DNA from: DATAEK01 sp036258055
GTDB taxonomy: Bacteria; Acidobacteriota; Vicinamibacteria; Vicinamibacterales; 2-12-FULL-66-21
Direction of reading: 5' to 3'
DNA length: 13,716 nucleotides
Assembly (NCBI GenBank): GCA_036258055.1
Contig: DATAEK010000180.1
Location: 1-13,716 of the forward strand
Below the pieces are notes generated by a model, which saw only the letters and a list, made by a program, of their open reading frames with translations, was not told the DNA's origin and did no database searches. Numbering within the stretch: position 1 is the stretch's first letter; each line of letters begins with the position of its first letter. Position numbers and translations under genes: made by a program. Below are positions 6,423 through 12,644 of the stretch, in pieces.

Positions 6423-7123
6423 CGTGTGGCTCCTCTCGTCGTCGCCTCCAGCGCCTCGAAAATCCGATTGAGACGAATAGCGATCGTCTGCACGCATCCG
6501 AGGACGATGAGCAGGCAGGTGTAATCGAGCAGCGTCAGCCAGCCGGTGGCGCGTGACTCGGAGAGTGCCGCGGCCGCGGCGGCAGACCATGCACCGGCGT
6601 GCAACAGCACCATGCGCCACGGCTTCGACATCGGTCCGCTGAACTCGCGCTGCACGCCGACAGCCTGTCCGAGCGTGCCGACGTACGCCGTCAGCAGCGC
6701 GAAGATTGCGGCCCAGTAGCCGCTGAACGGCGAGGCCAGACCACTGTGCGCGACGCCGGCGAAGATCAGCACGTCGGAAATGCGGTCGGGGAGATCGTTG
6801 AGAATCTCGCCGCGGGGGCTTGCCTGACGCGCCGCCAGCGCCACCATGCCGTCGAGCATGTTGAGCCACAACCGGACGTAGCAGAACACCGGCGCCACCA
6901 GCAGCAGCCAGGGCGAATCCGCGGCGCGCCAGAAGCACAGCGCTGCGGCCGCGGACGCGAGAATCGACGAATAGGAGACCGTGTCGGCGTGAATGCCATG
7001 GTTCACGCAGAAGCGCACTGCCATGTGCGCGGTCATGCGGAAGCCTCGGGCGATTGGCCGCCGCCACGCGGGCGAGTATCCGGTCATCGAACGCTCGTCG
7101 TGTGTGTGCACAATCGATGACAT
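6419..7123 (-). CDS. ynbA: CDP-alcohol phosphatidyltransferase family protein (YnbA-like)
   Basis: The protein has 234 residues with about five to six hydrophobic segments, as expected for inner-membrane enzymes that move a phosphatidyl group from a CDP-lipid to an alcohol. The family motif (D-x2-D-G-x2-A-R-x8-G-x3-D-x3-D) is present in altered form at residues 88-113: N88-x2-D91-G92-x2-A95-L96-x8-G105-x3-N109-x3-D113. Two of four metal-binding Asp positions are thus Asn and the Arg is Leu; Asp110 and Asp117 lie close by. From memory E. coli YnbA also has Asn at the first and third Asp positions, so this may be a subfamily trait. It is the first gene of the operon. An ATG at 7138 is also in frame, but the ATG at 7123 has GGAGG 5 bases upstream and the other does not. 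A TATAGT (7178-7173) may be the -10 of the operon promoter. Confidence 0.88.
   Translation of the reverse strand: MSSIVHTHDERSMTGYSPAWRRPIARGFRMTAHMAVRFCVNHGIHADTVSYSSILASAAAALCFWRAADSPWLLLVAPVFCYVRLWLNMLDGMVALAARQASPRGEILNDLPDRISDVLIFAGVAHSGLASPFSGYWAAIFALLTAYVGTLGQAVGVQREFSGPMSKPWRMVLLHAGAWSAAAAAALSESRATGWLTLLDYTCLLIVLGCVQTIAIRLNRIFEALEATTRGATR
6430..6434 (-). promoter_or_regulatory. Shine-Dalgarno AGGAG before the YnbC-like gene
   Basis: The minus strand reads GAGAGGAGCCACACG before ATG, with 7 bases between AGGAG and the start. Together with the ATGA stop/start overlap it fixes the start and suggests coupled translation. Confidence 0.7.
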
Positions 7124-7128
7124 CGCAG

Positions 7129-7133
7129 CCTCC
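7129..7133 (-). promoter_or_regulatory. Shine-Dalgarno GGAGG setting the YnbA-like start
   Basis: The minus strand reads CTGGAGGCTGCG before the ATG at 7123. The spacing of 5 bases favours this start over the in-frame ATG 15 bases upstream at 7138, which overlaps the site and has no such sequence of its own. Confidence 0.65.
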
Positions 7134-7604
7134 AGCATCGTCTCGAGGGGAACTCACGGCGATGCTGTTCGGACTATACGGGGCGGTCGGCACACGAATC
7201 GTGAGCGTTTGCTGAAGAATGCTGAAAGGCTCACCCCACTTTCGATTTCGTGATCGGTCCCCAGAGAATTTCAAGAATGGGGCGTGTTGCCGGGCTGGTG
7301 AAGTCGGGTGTGTATGCCGCGGCGATCGTCTGGCGCTACTCGTCGCAGCCCGAGACCGGGTCCGAAGCGATCGGCGGACTAGCTTGGGGTTGATCGAACC
7401 TGAGCCCTGGGTCCTGAGCCGTCAAAAGCGTGGGACCGAAGGTCGTAGCCGGAGGCCCTCATGATCGCGACACGCCCTGACCGCATCGGCGCGTCCATCC
7501 ACCCGCATTCGGCCTTTGGCGGACGCAGCGTCAGTCCAGCCGGCTTGCGTCGCGGGCACGGGGGCTGTTGTGAGCTATTCGGTGGTTACTCTAGAATGAC
7601 CTGA
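7134..7604. promoter_or_regulatory. Divergent intergenic region upstream of the ynb-like operon
   Basis: The side facing the operon holds, on the minus strand, a possible -10 TATAGT (7178-7173). Upstream of it is an 11-base palindrome CACGAATCGTG (7193-7203), and upstream of that two copies of TTCAGCA spaced 10 bases apart (TGCTGAA on plus at 7210-7216 and 7220-7226). These could be regulator sites, but no -35 match is clear. The middle has two short plus-strand open frames, 7277-7393 (38 codons) and 7461-7604 (47 codons). The second is preceded by GGAGG at 7451-7455, but neither resembles a known protein. The right end carries the promoter described at 7568-7597. Confidence 0.4.
7568..7597 (+). 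promoter_or_regulatory. Sigma70-type promoter of the VCBS-like gene
   Basis: TTGTGA (7568-7573) and TAGAAT (7592-7597) match the -35 and -10 consensus at 4/6 and 5/6 positions with an 18-base spacer. Transcription would start at about 7604-7606. That puts the GTG at 7605 at the very 5' end of the mRNA and the ATG at 7617 about 12 bases in. Confidence 0.5.
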
Positions 7605-8213
7605 GTGCTGCAAGTAATGTTCGTTGCGGGGTGGCTCCTCGGAACGACGACGTCGTTCGGCTTCAGTGGAGGTAGCGCCGAACCGTCGATGCAGCCAGGG
7701 TCCCTGTTCGCCTGCGACCCCGGACGGCCTGGCGTCGCCGACTTCGATCAGAACGGAATCGAAGATCGGGTCGTTCGTTCGGACAAGTCGGGCAGTCCGG
7801 CGCTCCGCTTGCTGCTGAATGATAGTCAGCAGATTCTCCTCGAAGCAGCATCCCCATGCCGCATCGCCATCAGCGATCTTGACGGCGACAGAGACGTTGA
7901 CCTCGTTGCGTTGAGCTCGCACGGAGAGCTCGAAATCTGGCGGAACGACCACGGCGTCCTCCATCTCCTGAGACCGAAACCGACCTCGAGGCAGCTATAT
8001 CTTGACCCGACGACCCGGCTCGAGCCTACGCCACTCGGTCTCGTGGTGCTCGCGCCCAGCAATGTCGCGCTTCTCCAGGCCCCGGCTCACAGCCGGAACA
8101 CTTACGGAGATGAGCGGACGAATCCCCACGGCATAGGTCGCTGTTGCCCCGTCTCTCTCGAGTCGTACCTCCCGCGGCCCCCTCCCATCTCCCGCACCCG
8201 CTCAGCGCACTGA
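7605..8213 (+). CDS. Small secreted protein with VCBS/FG-GAP-type repeats
   Basis: The protein has 202 residues from GTG, or 198 from the ATG at 7617. The first 25 residues form a weak signal peptide (MFVAGWLLGTTTSFGFSGGSAE). Two Asp-rich loops of the type seen in FG-GAP/VCBS beta-propeller repeats follow: 'ADFDQNGIEDRVV' (45-57) and 'SDLDGDRDVDLVAL' (90-103), the latter leading into 'GELEIWRND'. Such loops bind Ca2+ in integrin-like propellers. Two repeats are too few for a full propeller, and the last 40 residues (Arg, Pro, Ser, Cys-rich) look like non-coding read-through, so the gene may be a truncated or frameshifted remnant of a larger extracellular protein. No Shine-Dalgarno precedes either start; a promoter ends just before it, so translation may be leaderless. 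Confidence 0.6.
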   Translation: MLQVMFVAGWLLGTTTSFGFSGGSAEPSMQPGSLFACDPGRPGVADFDQNGIEDRVVRSDKSGSPALRLLLNDSQQILLEAASPCRIAISDLDGDRDVDLVALSSHGELEIWRNDHGVLHLLRPKPTSRQLYLDPTTRLEPTPLGLVVLAPSNVALLQAPAHSRNTYGDERTNPHGIGRCCPVSLESYLPRPPPISRTRSAH

Positions 8214-8371
8214 AGTTTCGTCCCTTTGGAGTGGCCACGGAGGGCGGCCTGCCTGCATTTTCGTTGGCCCTTCCAGAGGCTTCTCCGTGAGGCCGATTCT
8301 TCGTCTAGTAACGAATCGCGCCAGCCGTTCGCTGACGGATGCCCGCAGGCTATCGAACAACAGGAGACATC

Positions 8372-8548
8372 ATGCCTGGCTCAGTCGGAATGCCGGAACT
8401 TGTGGTGATTCTGATTATCGCGATGCTGATCTTCGGTCCGCAGAAGCTTCCAGAGCTCGGCCGCTCTCTTGGCAAGAGCATCTCAGAATTCAAGCGGGCC
8501 ACGAATGACCTTCGAGATCCGGAGGACAACGACGTCGAGCGACGGTGA
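8372..8548 (+). CDS. tatA: Sec-independent protein translocase subunit TatA/TatE
   Basis: The protein is 58 residues, in the normal range for TatA. Residues 9-21 are the single membrane span with a leading Glu9 (PELVVILIIAMLIF). Then comes the FGPQKLPELGRSLGKSI hinge and amphipathic helix (21-37), and a short acidic-basic tail. TatA oligomers form the conducting part of the twin-arginine translocase that exports folded proteins across the inner membrane. ATG at 8372 has AGGAG (8362-8366) 5 bases before it, which excludes the longer frame from 8339. No tatB or tatC is adjacent, so this is an orphan copy whose partners must lie elsewhere in the genome. Confidence 0.93.
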   Translation: MPGSVGMPELVVILIIAMLIFGPQKLPELGRSLGKSISEFKRATNDLRDPEDNDVERR

Positions 8549-8661
8549 GCGACGGAGCTAGCGCCGCCGACGAGTGAAGTCGCGACACGCGGAACTTCAT
8601 GCAAATGGGAGGAGGGAGGACGTGAGAGCGCTATGCCTCCACCGACGACAAGGAGCCCGAT

Positions 8662-8934
8662 GTGCGAGTCTTCAAGCGTTGGTCCTTCTTCATCGGCGTA
8701 GTGGCCTTGCTTTGTGCCCCGCAGAGCGTAGGGCGAACGGCAGCAGTGCCATCACCTGCTCATGGGATGCCGCCGTATTCGGCATTTCGGCGGCTGCTGG
8801 CTGTTCCGCTGATTTACTTCATTGTCCGTTCGGCCGAACGTCAAATACAGAGGGACGACGAAAGGTTACGGGGCGGCATCGAGCGTGACGCAAGAGTTCG
8901 ACCCCGCGCGCGTGCTCCGCGGAGCGTAGAATAA
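8662..8934 (+). CDS. Small putative membrane or secreted protein
   Basis: I do not recognise this 90-residue frame. It starts at GTG with AAGGAG (8650-8655) 6 bases upstream. Residues 1-28 look like a signal peptide or membrane anchor (basic start, then FFIGVVALLCAP); Cys18 is not in a good lipobox because Leu precedes it. A second hydrophobic stretch, 'LLAVPLIYFIV' (45-55), is followed by a charged tail rich in Arg, Asp and Glu. It ends 6 bases before the DUF1697 gene, so the two may be co-transcribed. An overlapping frame (from 8574 or GTG 8622) is also open, but its Cys/His/Arg-rich product lacks protein-like features. Confidence 0.45.
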   Translation: MRVFKRWSFFIGVVALLCAPQSVGRTAAVPSPAHGMPPYSAFRRLLAVPLIYFIVRSAERQIQRDDERLRGGIERDARVRPRARAPRSVE

Positions 8935-8940
8935 TCCGGC

Positions 8941-9453
8941 ATGCCAACCTTCATCGCCTTGCTACGCGCCGTCAACGTCGGCGGTACGGGAAAACTCCCG
9001 ATGGCTGACCTCAACCGTCTGTGCTGCAAAGCCGGCTTCGAGAACGTACAAACCTACATCGCGAGCGGAAACGTCGTTCTGGACAGCAAAGGAACAGCGA
9101 GCGTGGTAAAGGCGACCCTCGAGGCGAGCCTGAAGCGCTACGCCGGCAAGCCGGTGGGCGTTGTTGTGCGCACGGGCGCCGAGATGGCCGCGGTACTCGA
9201 GGACAACCCATTCGCCGGCGCCCCGTCGAATCGAACGGTCGCTATATTTCTGGACACGCCACCGTCTCCCGACGCGCTCGAGAGTATCAGCGGACAAGAG
9301 GACGAGAAGGTGGCGTTGGGACGTCGCGAGATCTACGTCAGGTACGGCGAGACCATGGGAAGGTCAAAACTCAAGATCCCTGCCGCAGCACGCGGAACCG
9401 CCCGCAACATGAACACCGTGGCAAAACTGGCTGCGATGGCGCGGCGAGGCTGA
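8941..9453 (+). CDS. DUF1697 family protein
   Basis: The protein is 170 residues, close to the family's usual 170-185. It opens with the family's hallmark 'FIALLRAVNVGGTGKLPMADL' region (residues 4-23) and has 'GFENVQTYIASGNVVLDS' at about 32-49. Later come 'NRTVAIFLDTPPS' and the closing 'GRSKLKIPAAARGTARNMNTV'. DUF1697 proteins are small, soluble and of unknown function, often found as single genes in soil bacteria. No catalytic residues can be assigned. The start at ATG 8941 fits the conserved N-terminus, though no strong Shine-Dalgarno is within 12 bases. The gene lies just after a small membrane protein gene and before a P-type ATPase gene with its own AT-rich upstream region. Confidence 0.9.
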   Translation: MPTFIALLRAVNVGGTGKLPMADLNRLCCKAGFENVQTYIASGNVVLDSKGTASVVKATLEASLKRYAGKPVGVVVRTGAEMAAVLEDNPFAGAPSNRTVAIFLDTPPSPDALESISGQEDEKVALGRREIYVRYGETMGRSKLKIPAAARGTARNMNTVAKLAAMARRG

Positions 9454-9578
9454 ACGACGGCGAGACCTCGCTCGCGATGGAAACATAACAAAAACCTTAC
9501 ATCCAGCTCATAACTATCTATTTGTCGCTGAGACCACTGTCCGGTACCGTCGATCTGCGTGGCGTAGCAGCGACGGCA

Positions 9579-12332
9579 ATGGCATCACCGCGAACAGCCG
9601 GACAGACCTTGAGCAAGCGCTCTTCGCATTCGCCTCGTCCCGAGCGGATCGAGCACGGTTCCGAACACAATCCGGTTTGGCACACCTTGTCGGTGGATGA
9701 CGTGATCGCGCACCTGGCCACGGGAGCGACAGGCCTCGCGAGCGCTGAGGCGTCGCAGCGCCTTCACGTCTACGGGCCCAACGAGCTGCAGACGCTGGCC
9801 CGCGTGTCCGCGTGGCACACCTTTGCGGCCCAATTCCAGAACGTCCTGATTCTGATTCTCCTCGGTGCGACACTCGTATCCGGATTCCTCGGTCACACCC
9901 TCGAGGCCGTTGTCATTACGGTCATCGTGCTGTTCGCCGTGCTGCTCGGTTTCATCCAGGAACACCGAGCGGGGAGAGCGCTGGAGGCCCTGAGAAAAAT
10001 GGCGGCACCCGTGGCACGCGTGCTTCGCGACGCGGAAGAAACGGTCGTGCCAACGCGGGACCTGGTGCCGGGAGATGTGGTGCTCCTGCGCACGGGCGAC
10101 CGCGTTCCCGCGGACGCGCGTGTGACTCAGGCCGTCAACCTCGCCGTCGACGAAGCCGCCCTCACAGGGGAATCGGCGGCTGTCGAGAAAACGGTTGCCC
10201 GCTTTGACGATGCGCGGCTGTCACTTGGCGACCGGAAGAACATGACCTACGCGGGGACGCTGGTCGCCTACGGCCGTGGCCAGGCCGTAGTCGTATCGAC
10301 CGGCATGTCAACGGAGTTCGGCCATGTCGCCCGACTGGTGGAGACTGTCGAAGCCAGCCGTACTCCCCTGCAAGAGAACCTCGATCGTCTAGGGGCGACG
10401 CTGGGCAAAGCCGCGTTGGTCGTGGTGGCGCTCGTCGTGGCCATTGGCCTCGCACGCGGCCTGCCGGTGATCGACATGTTCATGTTTGGCATTGCGCTGG
10501 CGGTCGCGGTCGTTCCCGAGGCCCTGCCCGCGGTCGTCACGATTTCGCTGGCGATCGGCGTCCGGCGCATGGTCAAGCGCAATGCGCTCGTCCGCCGTCT
10601 GCCCGTCGTGGAGACGCTAGGCAGCACGTCCGTCATCTGTACCGACAAGACAGGCACCGTGACCAAGAACGAGATGACCGTCCGGCAGATTCTTGCCGAC
10701 GAGCACCTCTTCGAGCTGTCAGGCGCTGGCTATGATCCCACCGGTCAGGTTCTGGAGGCAGGCCAGATCGTCGAGCCACCGCACGGAGTGCGTGCGCTGC
10801 TGCGCGCCGGCGTCCTCGCGTCGGATGCGCGACTCGTCACTCGCGACGGCCGGTGGCAGGTGGAGGGCGACCCGACGGAGGGTGCGCTCGTCGTGGCCGC
10901 GACCAAAGCCGGATTGAATCCGGTCGATCTCAATGAGCAGGAACCGCGCATCGCTGAGGTTCCGTTCACGTCGGAGCGACGTCGAATGACCACGCTTCAC
11001 ACGACGACGTCTGGCGTGGTTGCGTTCTCAAAAGGGGCTGCCGACGAAGTGTTGGCCAGTTGCACCAGCCACTTGCGATCCGGCGAGGAAGTTCCACTGA
11101 CGGAGGTCGGTCGCGAGCGAATCCGCGCAGTCGAGCAACGCATGGCCGGCGACGGCTTTCGCGTACTGGCAATCGCCAGGAAATGCTGCACATCGATCGC
11201 GGATGCGGAAAGCCGGATGACGCTGCTCGGTCTGGTCGCGATGATGGATCCCCCTCGGGCTGAGGCGCGAGATGCCGTGCAGGTCTGCGAGGCAGCAGGC
11301 ATCCGCCCCGTGATGATCACCGGTGATCATCCGCTGACCGCCAGCACCGTGGCCAGGGAGCTCGGGATGCTCAAGAACTGGCGCGTGGTGACCGGGCGAG
11401 ATCTCGACGGGATGAGCGACGACGATCTCAATCGCAATGTGGCCGACATCGCGGTGTACGCGCGCGTCTCACCCGCAGACAAACTGCGTGTCGTGACGGC
11501 CTGGCAGAATCGGGGTGAGGTCGTCGCGATGACCGGAGACGGCGTCAACGATGCGCCGGCCCTCAAGAAGGCCGAGGTCGGCATCGCGATGGGCATCGCC
11601 GGAACCGACGTGAGCAGGGAAGCCGCCGGAATGACCCTGCTCGACGACAACTTCGCGACGATCGTCGCGTCGATCGAGGAGGGACGCATCGTTTTCGGAA
11701 ACATCAAAAAGTACTTGATGTATTTACTCTCGTGCAACGTCGGCGAGATCGTGCTTCTGGCGGGCGCGGTGATTGCGGGGCTGCCGCTGCCGCTAAACGC
11801 GGTGCAGATTCTCTACGTCAATCTCGCGACGGACGGGTTGCCGGCATTGGCGCTTGCCGTCGATCCTCCCGAGCTGGACTTGATGCGGCGGAGACCGAGA
11901 AACCCACGGGTCGGCATCTTCACGCGACCTGTCGTGATTGTCTTGCTCGTGGCCGGATTGTGGTCCGCACTCGTAAATACCTCCCTGTTCACGTGGCTCC
12001 TGCTATCGGGCCGGCCGCTCGCGGAGGTCATGGCGATGACGTTCGTGACCCTCGTGCTGATCCAGTTTTTCAACGCGTACAATTGCCGTTCGGATCGGTT
12101 GTCGGCGTTCCGGCAGCCGTTCGCGAACCGCTGGCTCAACGTGGCTGTCGCGTGGGAGCTTGTGCTGCTCGTCATCATCCTGTACGTGCCCTTTTTCCAG
12201 CGAGCGTTCGGAACGTTCAGCATGACGTCAGGCGACTGGATACTGACAACCGGCCTGGCGTTTTCCATTGTCCCGGTCCTGGAAGCGGTGAAGTGGATGG
12301 CGCGGCGCGGTTGGTTCGGCGAACTTGTCTGA
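9579..12332 (+). CDS. P2-type cation-transporting P-type ATPase (probable Ca2+ pump)
   Basis: The protein has 917 residues from ATG 9579. Upstream TTG at 9522 is also open, but an AT-rich stretch that may be promoter (9482-9522) directly precedes it; neither start has a clear Shine-Dalgarno. Domains run in order: N-terminal cation-ATPase domain (about 35-90), M1-M2, actuator with TGES (196-199), M3-M4 with P-E314-A-L-P, phosphorylation site D356-KTGT, nucleotide-binding domain with KGAADE, then TGDHPLTA and the hinge M-TGD654-GVND658-APALK, and about six C-terminal spans. Counterparts of SERCA Ca2+ ligands are visible: Glu314 (M4), Asn720 and Glu723 in M5 (LLSCNVGEI), Asn748 and Asp752 in M6 (VNLATDGLPA). 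In M8 the SERCA Glu is Gln829, as in plasma-membrane-type pumps. It sits in the inner membrane and should export Ca2+ (perhaps Mn2+) using ATP. Confidence 0.92.
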   Translation: MASPRTAGQTLSKRSSHSPRPERIEHGSEHNPVWHTLSVDDVIAHLATGATGLASAEASQRLHVYGPNELQTLARVSAWHTFAAQFQNVLILILLGATLVSGFLGHTLEAVVITVIVLFAVLLGFIQEHRAGRALEALRKMAAPVARVLRDAEETVVPTRDLVPGDVVLLRTGDRVPADARVTQAVNLAVDEAALTGESAAVEKTVARFDDARLSLGDRKNMTYAGTLVAYGRGQAVVVSTGMSTEFGHVARLVETVEASRTPLQENLDRLGATLGKAALVVVALVVAIGLARGLPVIDMFMFGIALAVAVVPEALPAVVTISLAIGVRRMVKRNALVRRLPVVETLGSTSVICTDKTGTVTKNEMTVRQILADEHLFELSGAGYDPTGQVLEAGQIVEPPHGVRALLRAGVLASDARLVTRDGRWQVEGDPTEGALVVAATKAGLNPVDLNEQEPRIAEVPFTSERRRMTTLHTTTSGVVAFSKGAADEVLASCTSHLRSGEEVPLTEVGRERIRAVEQRMAGDGFRVLAIARKCCTSIADAESRMTLLGLVAMMDPPRAEARDAVQVCEAAGIRPVMITGDHPLTASTVARELGMLKNWRVVTGRDLDGMSDDDLNRNVADIAVYARVSPADKLRVVTAWQNRGEVVAMTGDGVNDAPALKKAEVGIAMGIAGTDVSREAAGMTLLDDNFATIVASIEEGRIVFGNIKKYLMYLLSCNVGEIVLLAGAVIAGLPLPLNAVQILYVNLATDGLPALALAVDPPELDLMRRRPRNPRVGIFTRPVVIVLLVAGLWSALVNTSLFTWLLLSGRPLAEVMAMTFVTLVLIQFFNAYNCRSDRLSAFRQPFANRWLNVAVAWELVLLVIILYVPFFQRAFGTFSMTSGDWILTTGLAFSIVPVLEAVKWMARRGWFGELV

Positions 12333-12344
12333 CCTGTGTGGACG

Positions 12345-12632
12345 TCGTCATGTCGCCGCTCTTGATCAAGTCTTCGGGGGTCGCCGGGCTCAAATAGAGC
12401 TTGGCCCAGGTTTTTCCTGCCATCGACAGAGTGACGTCAGGCTTGCGGAAGTACATGTCCGGCGCAGCCACAAAAATCCGCAACGGCGCGCCGAATATGC
12501 AGGCCCGTACTTGTACCGTTCGCAAAGTCGAATCGAACGAACTTGTCGGTCTCGGCGCTTTTCGACGGGTCGTTGCGTACGACGTAGTCCGACGAACAGG
12601 GCTCAGCCGGTAGGCCGGCCGGTAAAGAATTC
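12345..12632 (-). pseudogene. Decayed C-terminal fragment, alkyl-sulfatase/SCP2-like domain
   Basis: Two minus-strand frames join into one protein-like segment. About 12632-12473 reads LPAGLPAEPCSSDYVVRN, then DPSKSAETDKFVRFDFANG and TSTGLHIRRAVADF. From 12474 down to about 12345, one frame over, it continues FVAAPDMYFRKPDVTLSM, then GKTWAKLYLSPATPEDLIK and SGDM. The switch falls in a run of five A (12473-12477, plus strand); removing one base gives continuous ADFVAAPD. The second half resembles the SCP2-like C-terminal domain of alkyl sulfatases, in which a 'DVTLTM..TWAKLYL..ATPEDLIKSG' pattern is expected. There is no start codon or catalytic domain. It is wedged between the ATPase stop and the next gene's stop, so I read it as a relic. 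The family name is from memory and only moderately certain. Confidence 0.5.
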
Positions 12633-12644
12633 GCTCGGGAACTG

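Noticed and set aside
6423..7274. Upstream extension of the hydrolase-methyltransferase frame to 7274
   Set aside because: It is a shadow of the YnbA-like gene. The ATG at 6422 has AGGAG at 7 bases, forms an ATGA overlap, and starts where alpha/beta-hydrolase similarity begins.
7277..7393. 38-codon plus-strand open frame
   Set aside because: No ribosome binding site at proper spacing and no recognised similarity; such frames are expected by chance in GC-rich intergenic DNA.
8082..8096. Hairpin CCGGCT-cac-AGCCGG as a terminator
   Set aside because: It lies within the VCBS-like reading frame and has no T-run after it.
8574..8888. Plus-strand frame overlapping the small membrane-protein gene, with GGAGG-rich sequence before GTG 8622
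   Set aside because: The product is rich in Cys, His and Arg without a signal peptide or domain, whereas the frame from 8662 has a coherent signal-peptide-like start and its own AAGGAG.
9522..9578. TTG start for the P-type ATPase
   Set aside because: It is possible, but the 19 extra residues have no family similarity, no Shine-Dalgarno precedes it and it follows directly on an AT-rich probable promoter. ATG 9579 is preferred with reservation.
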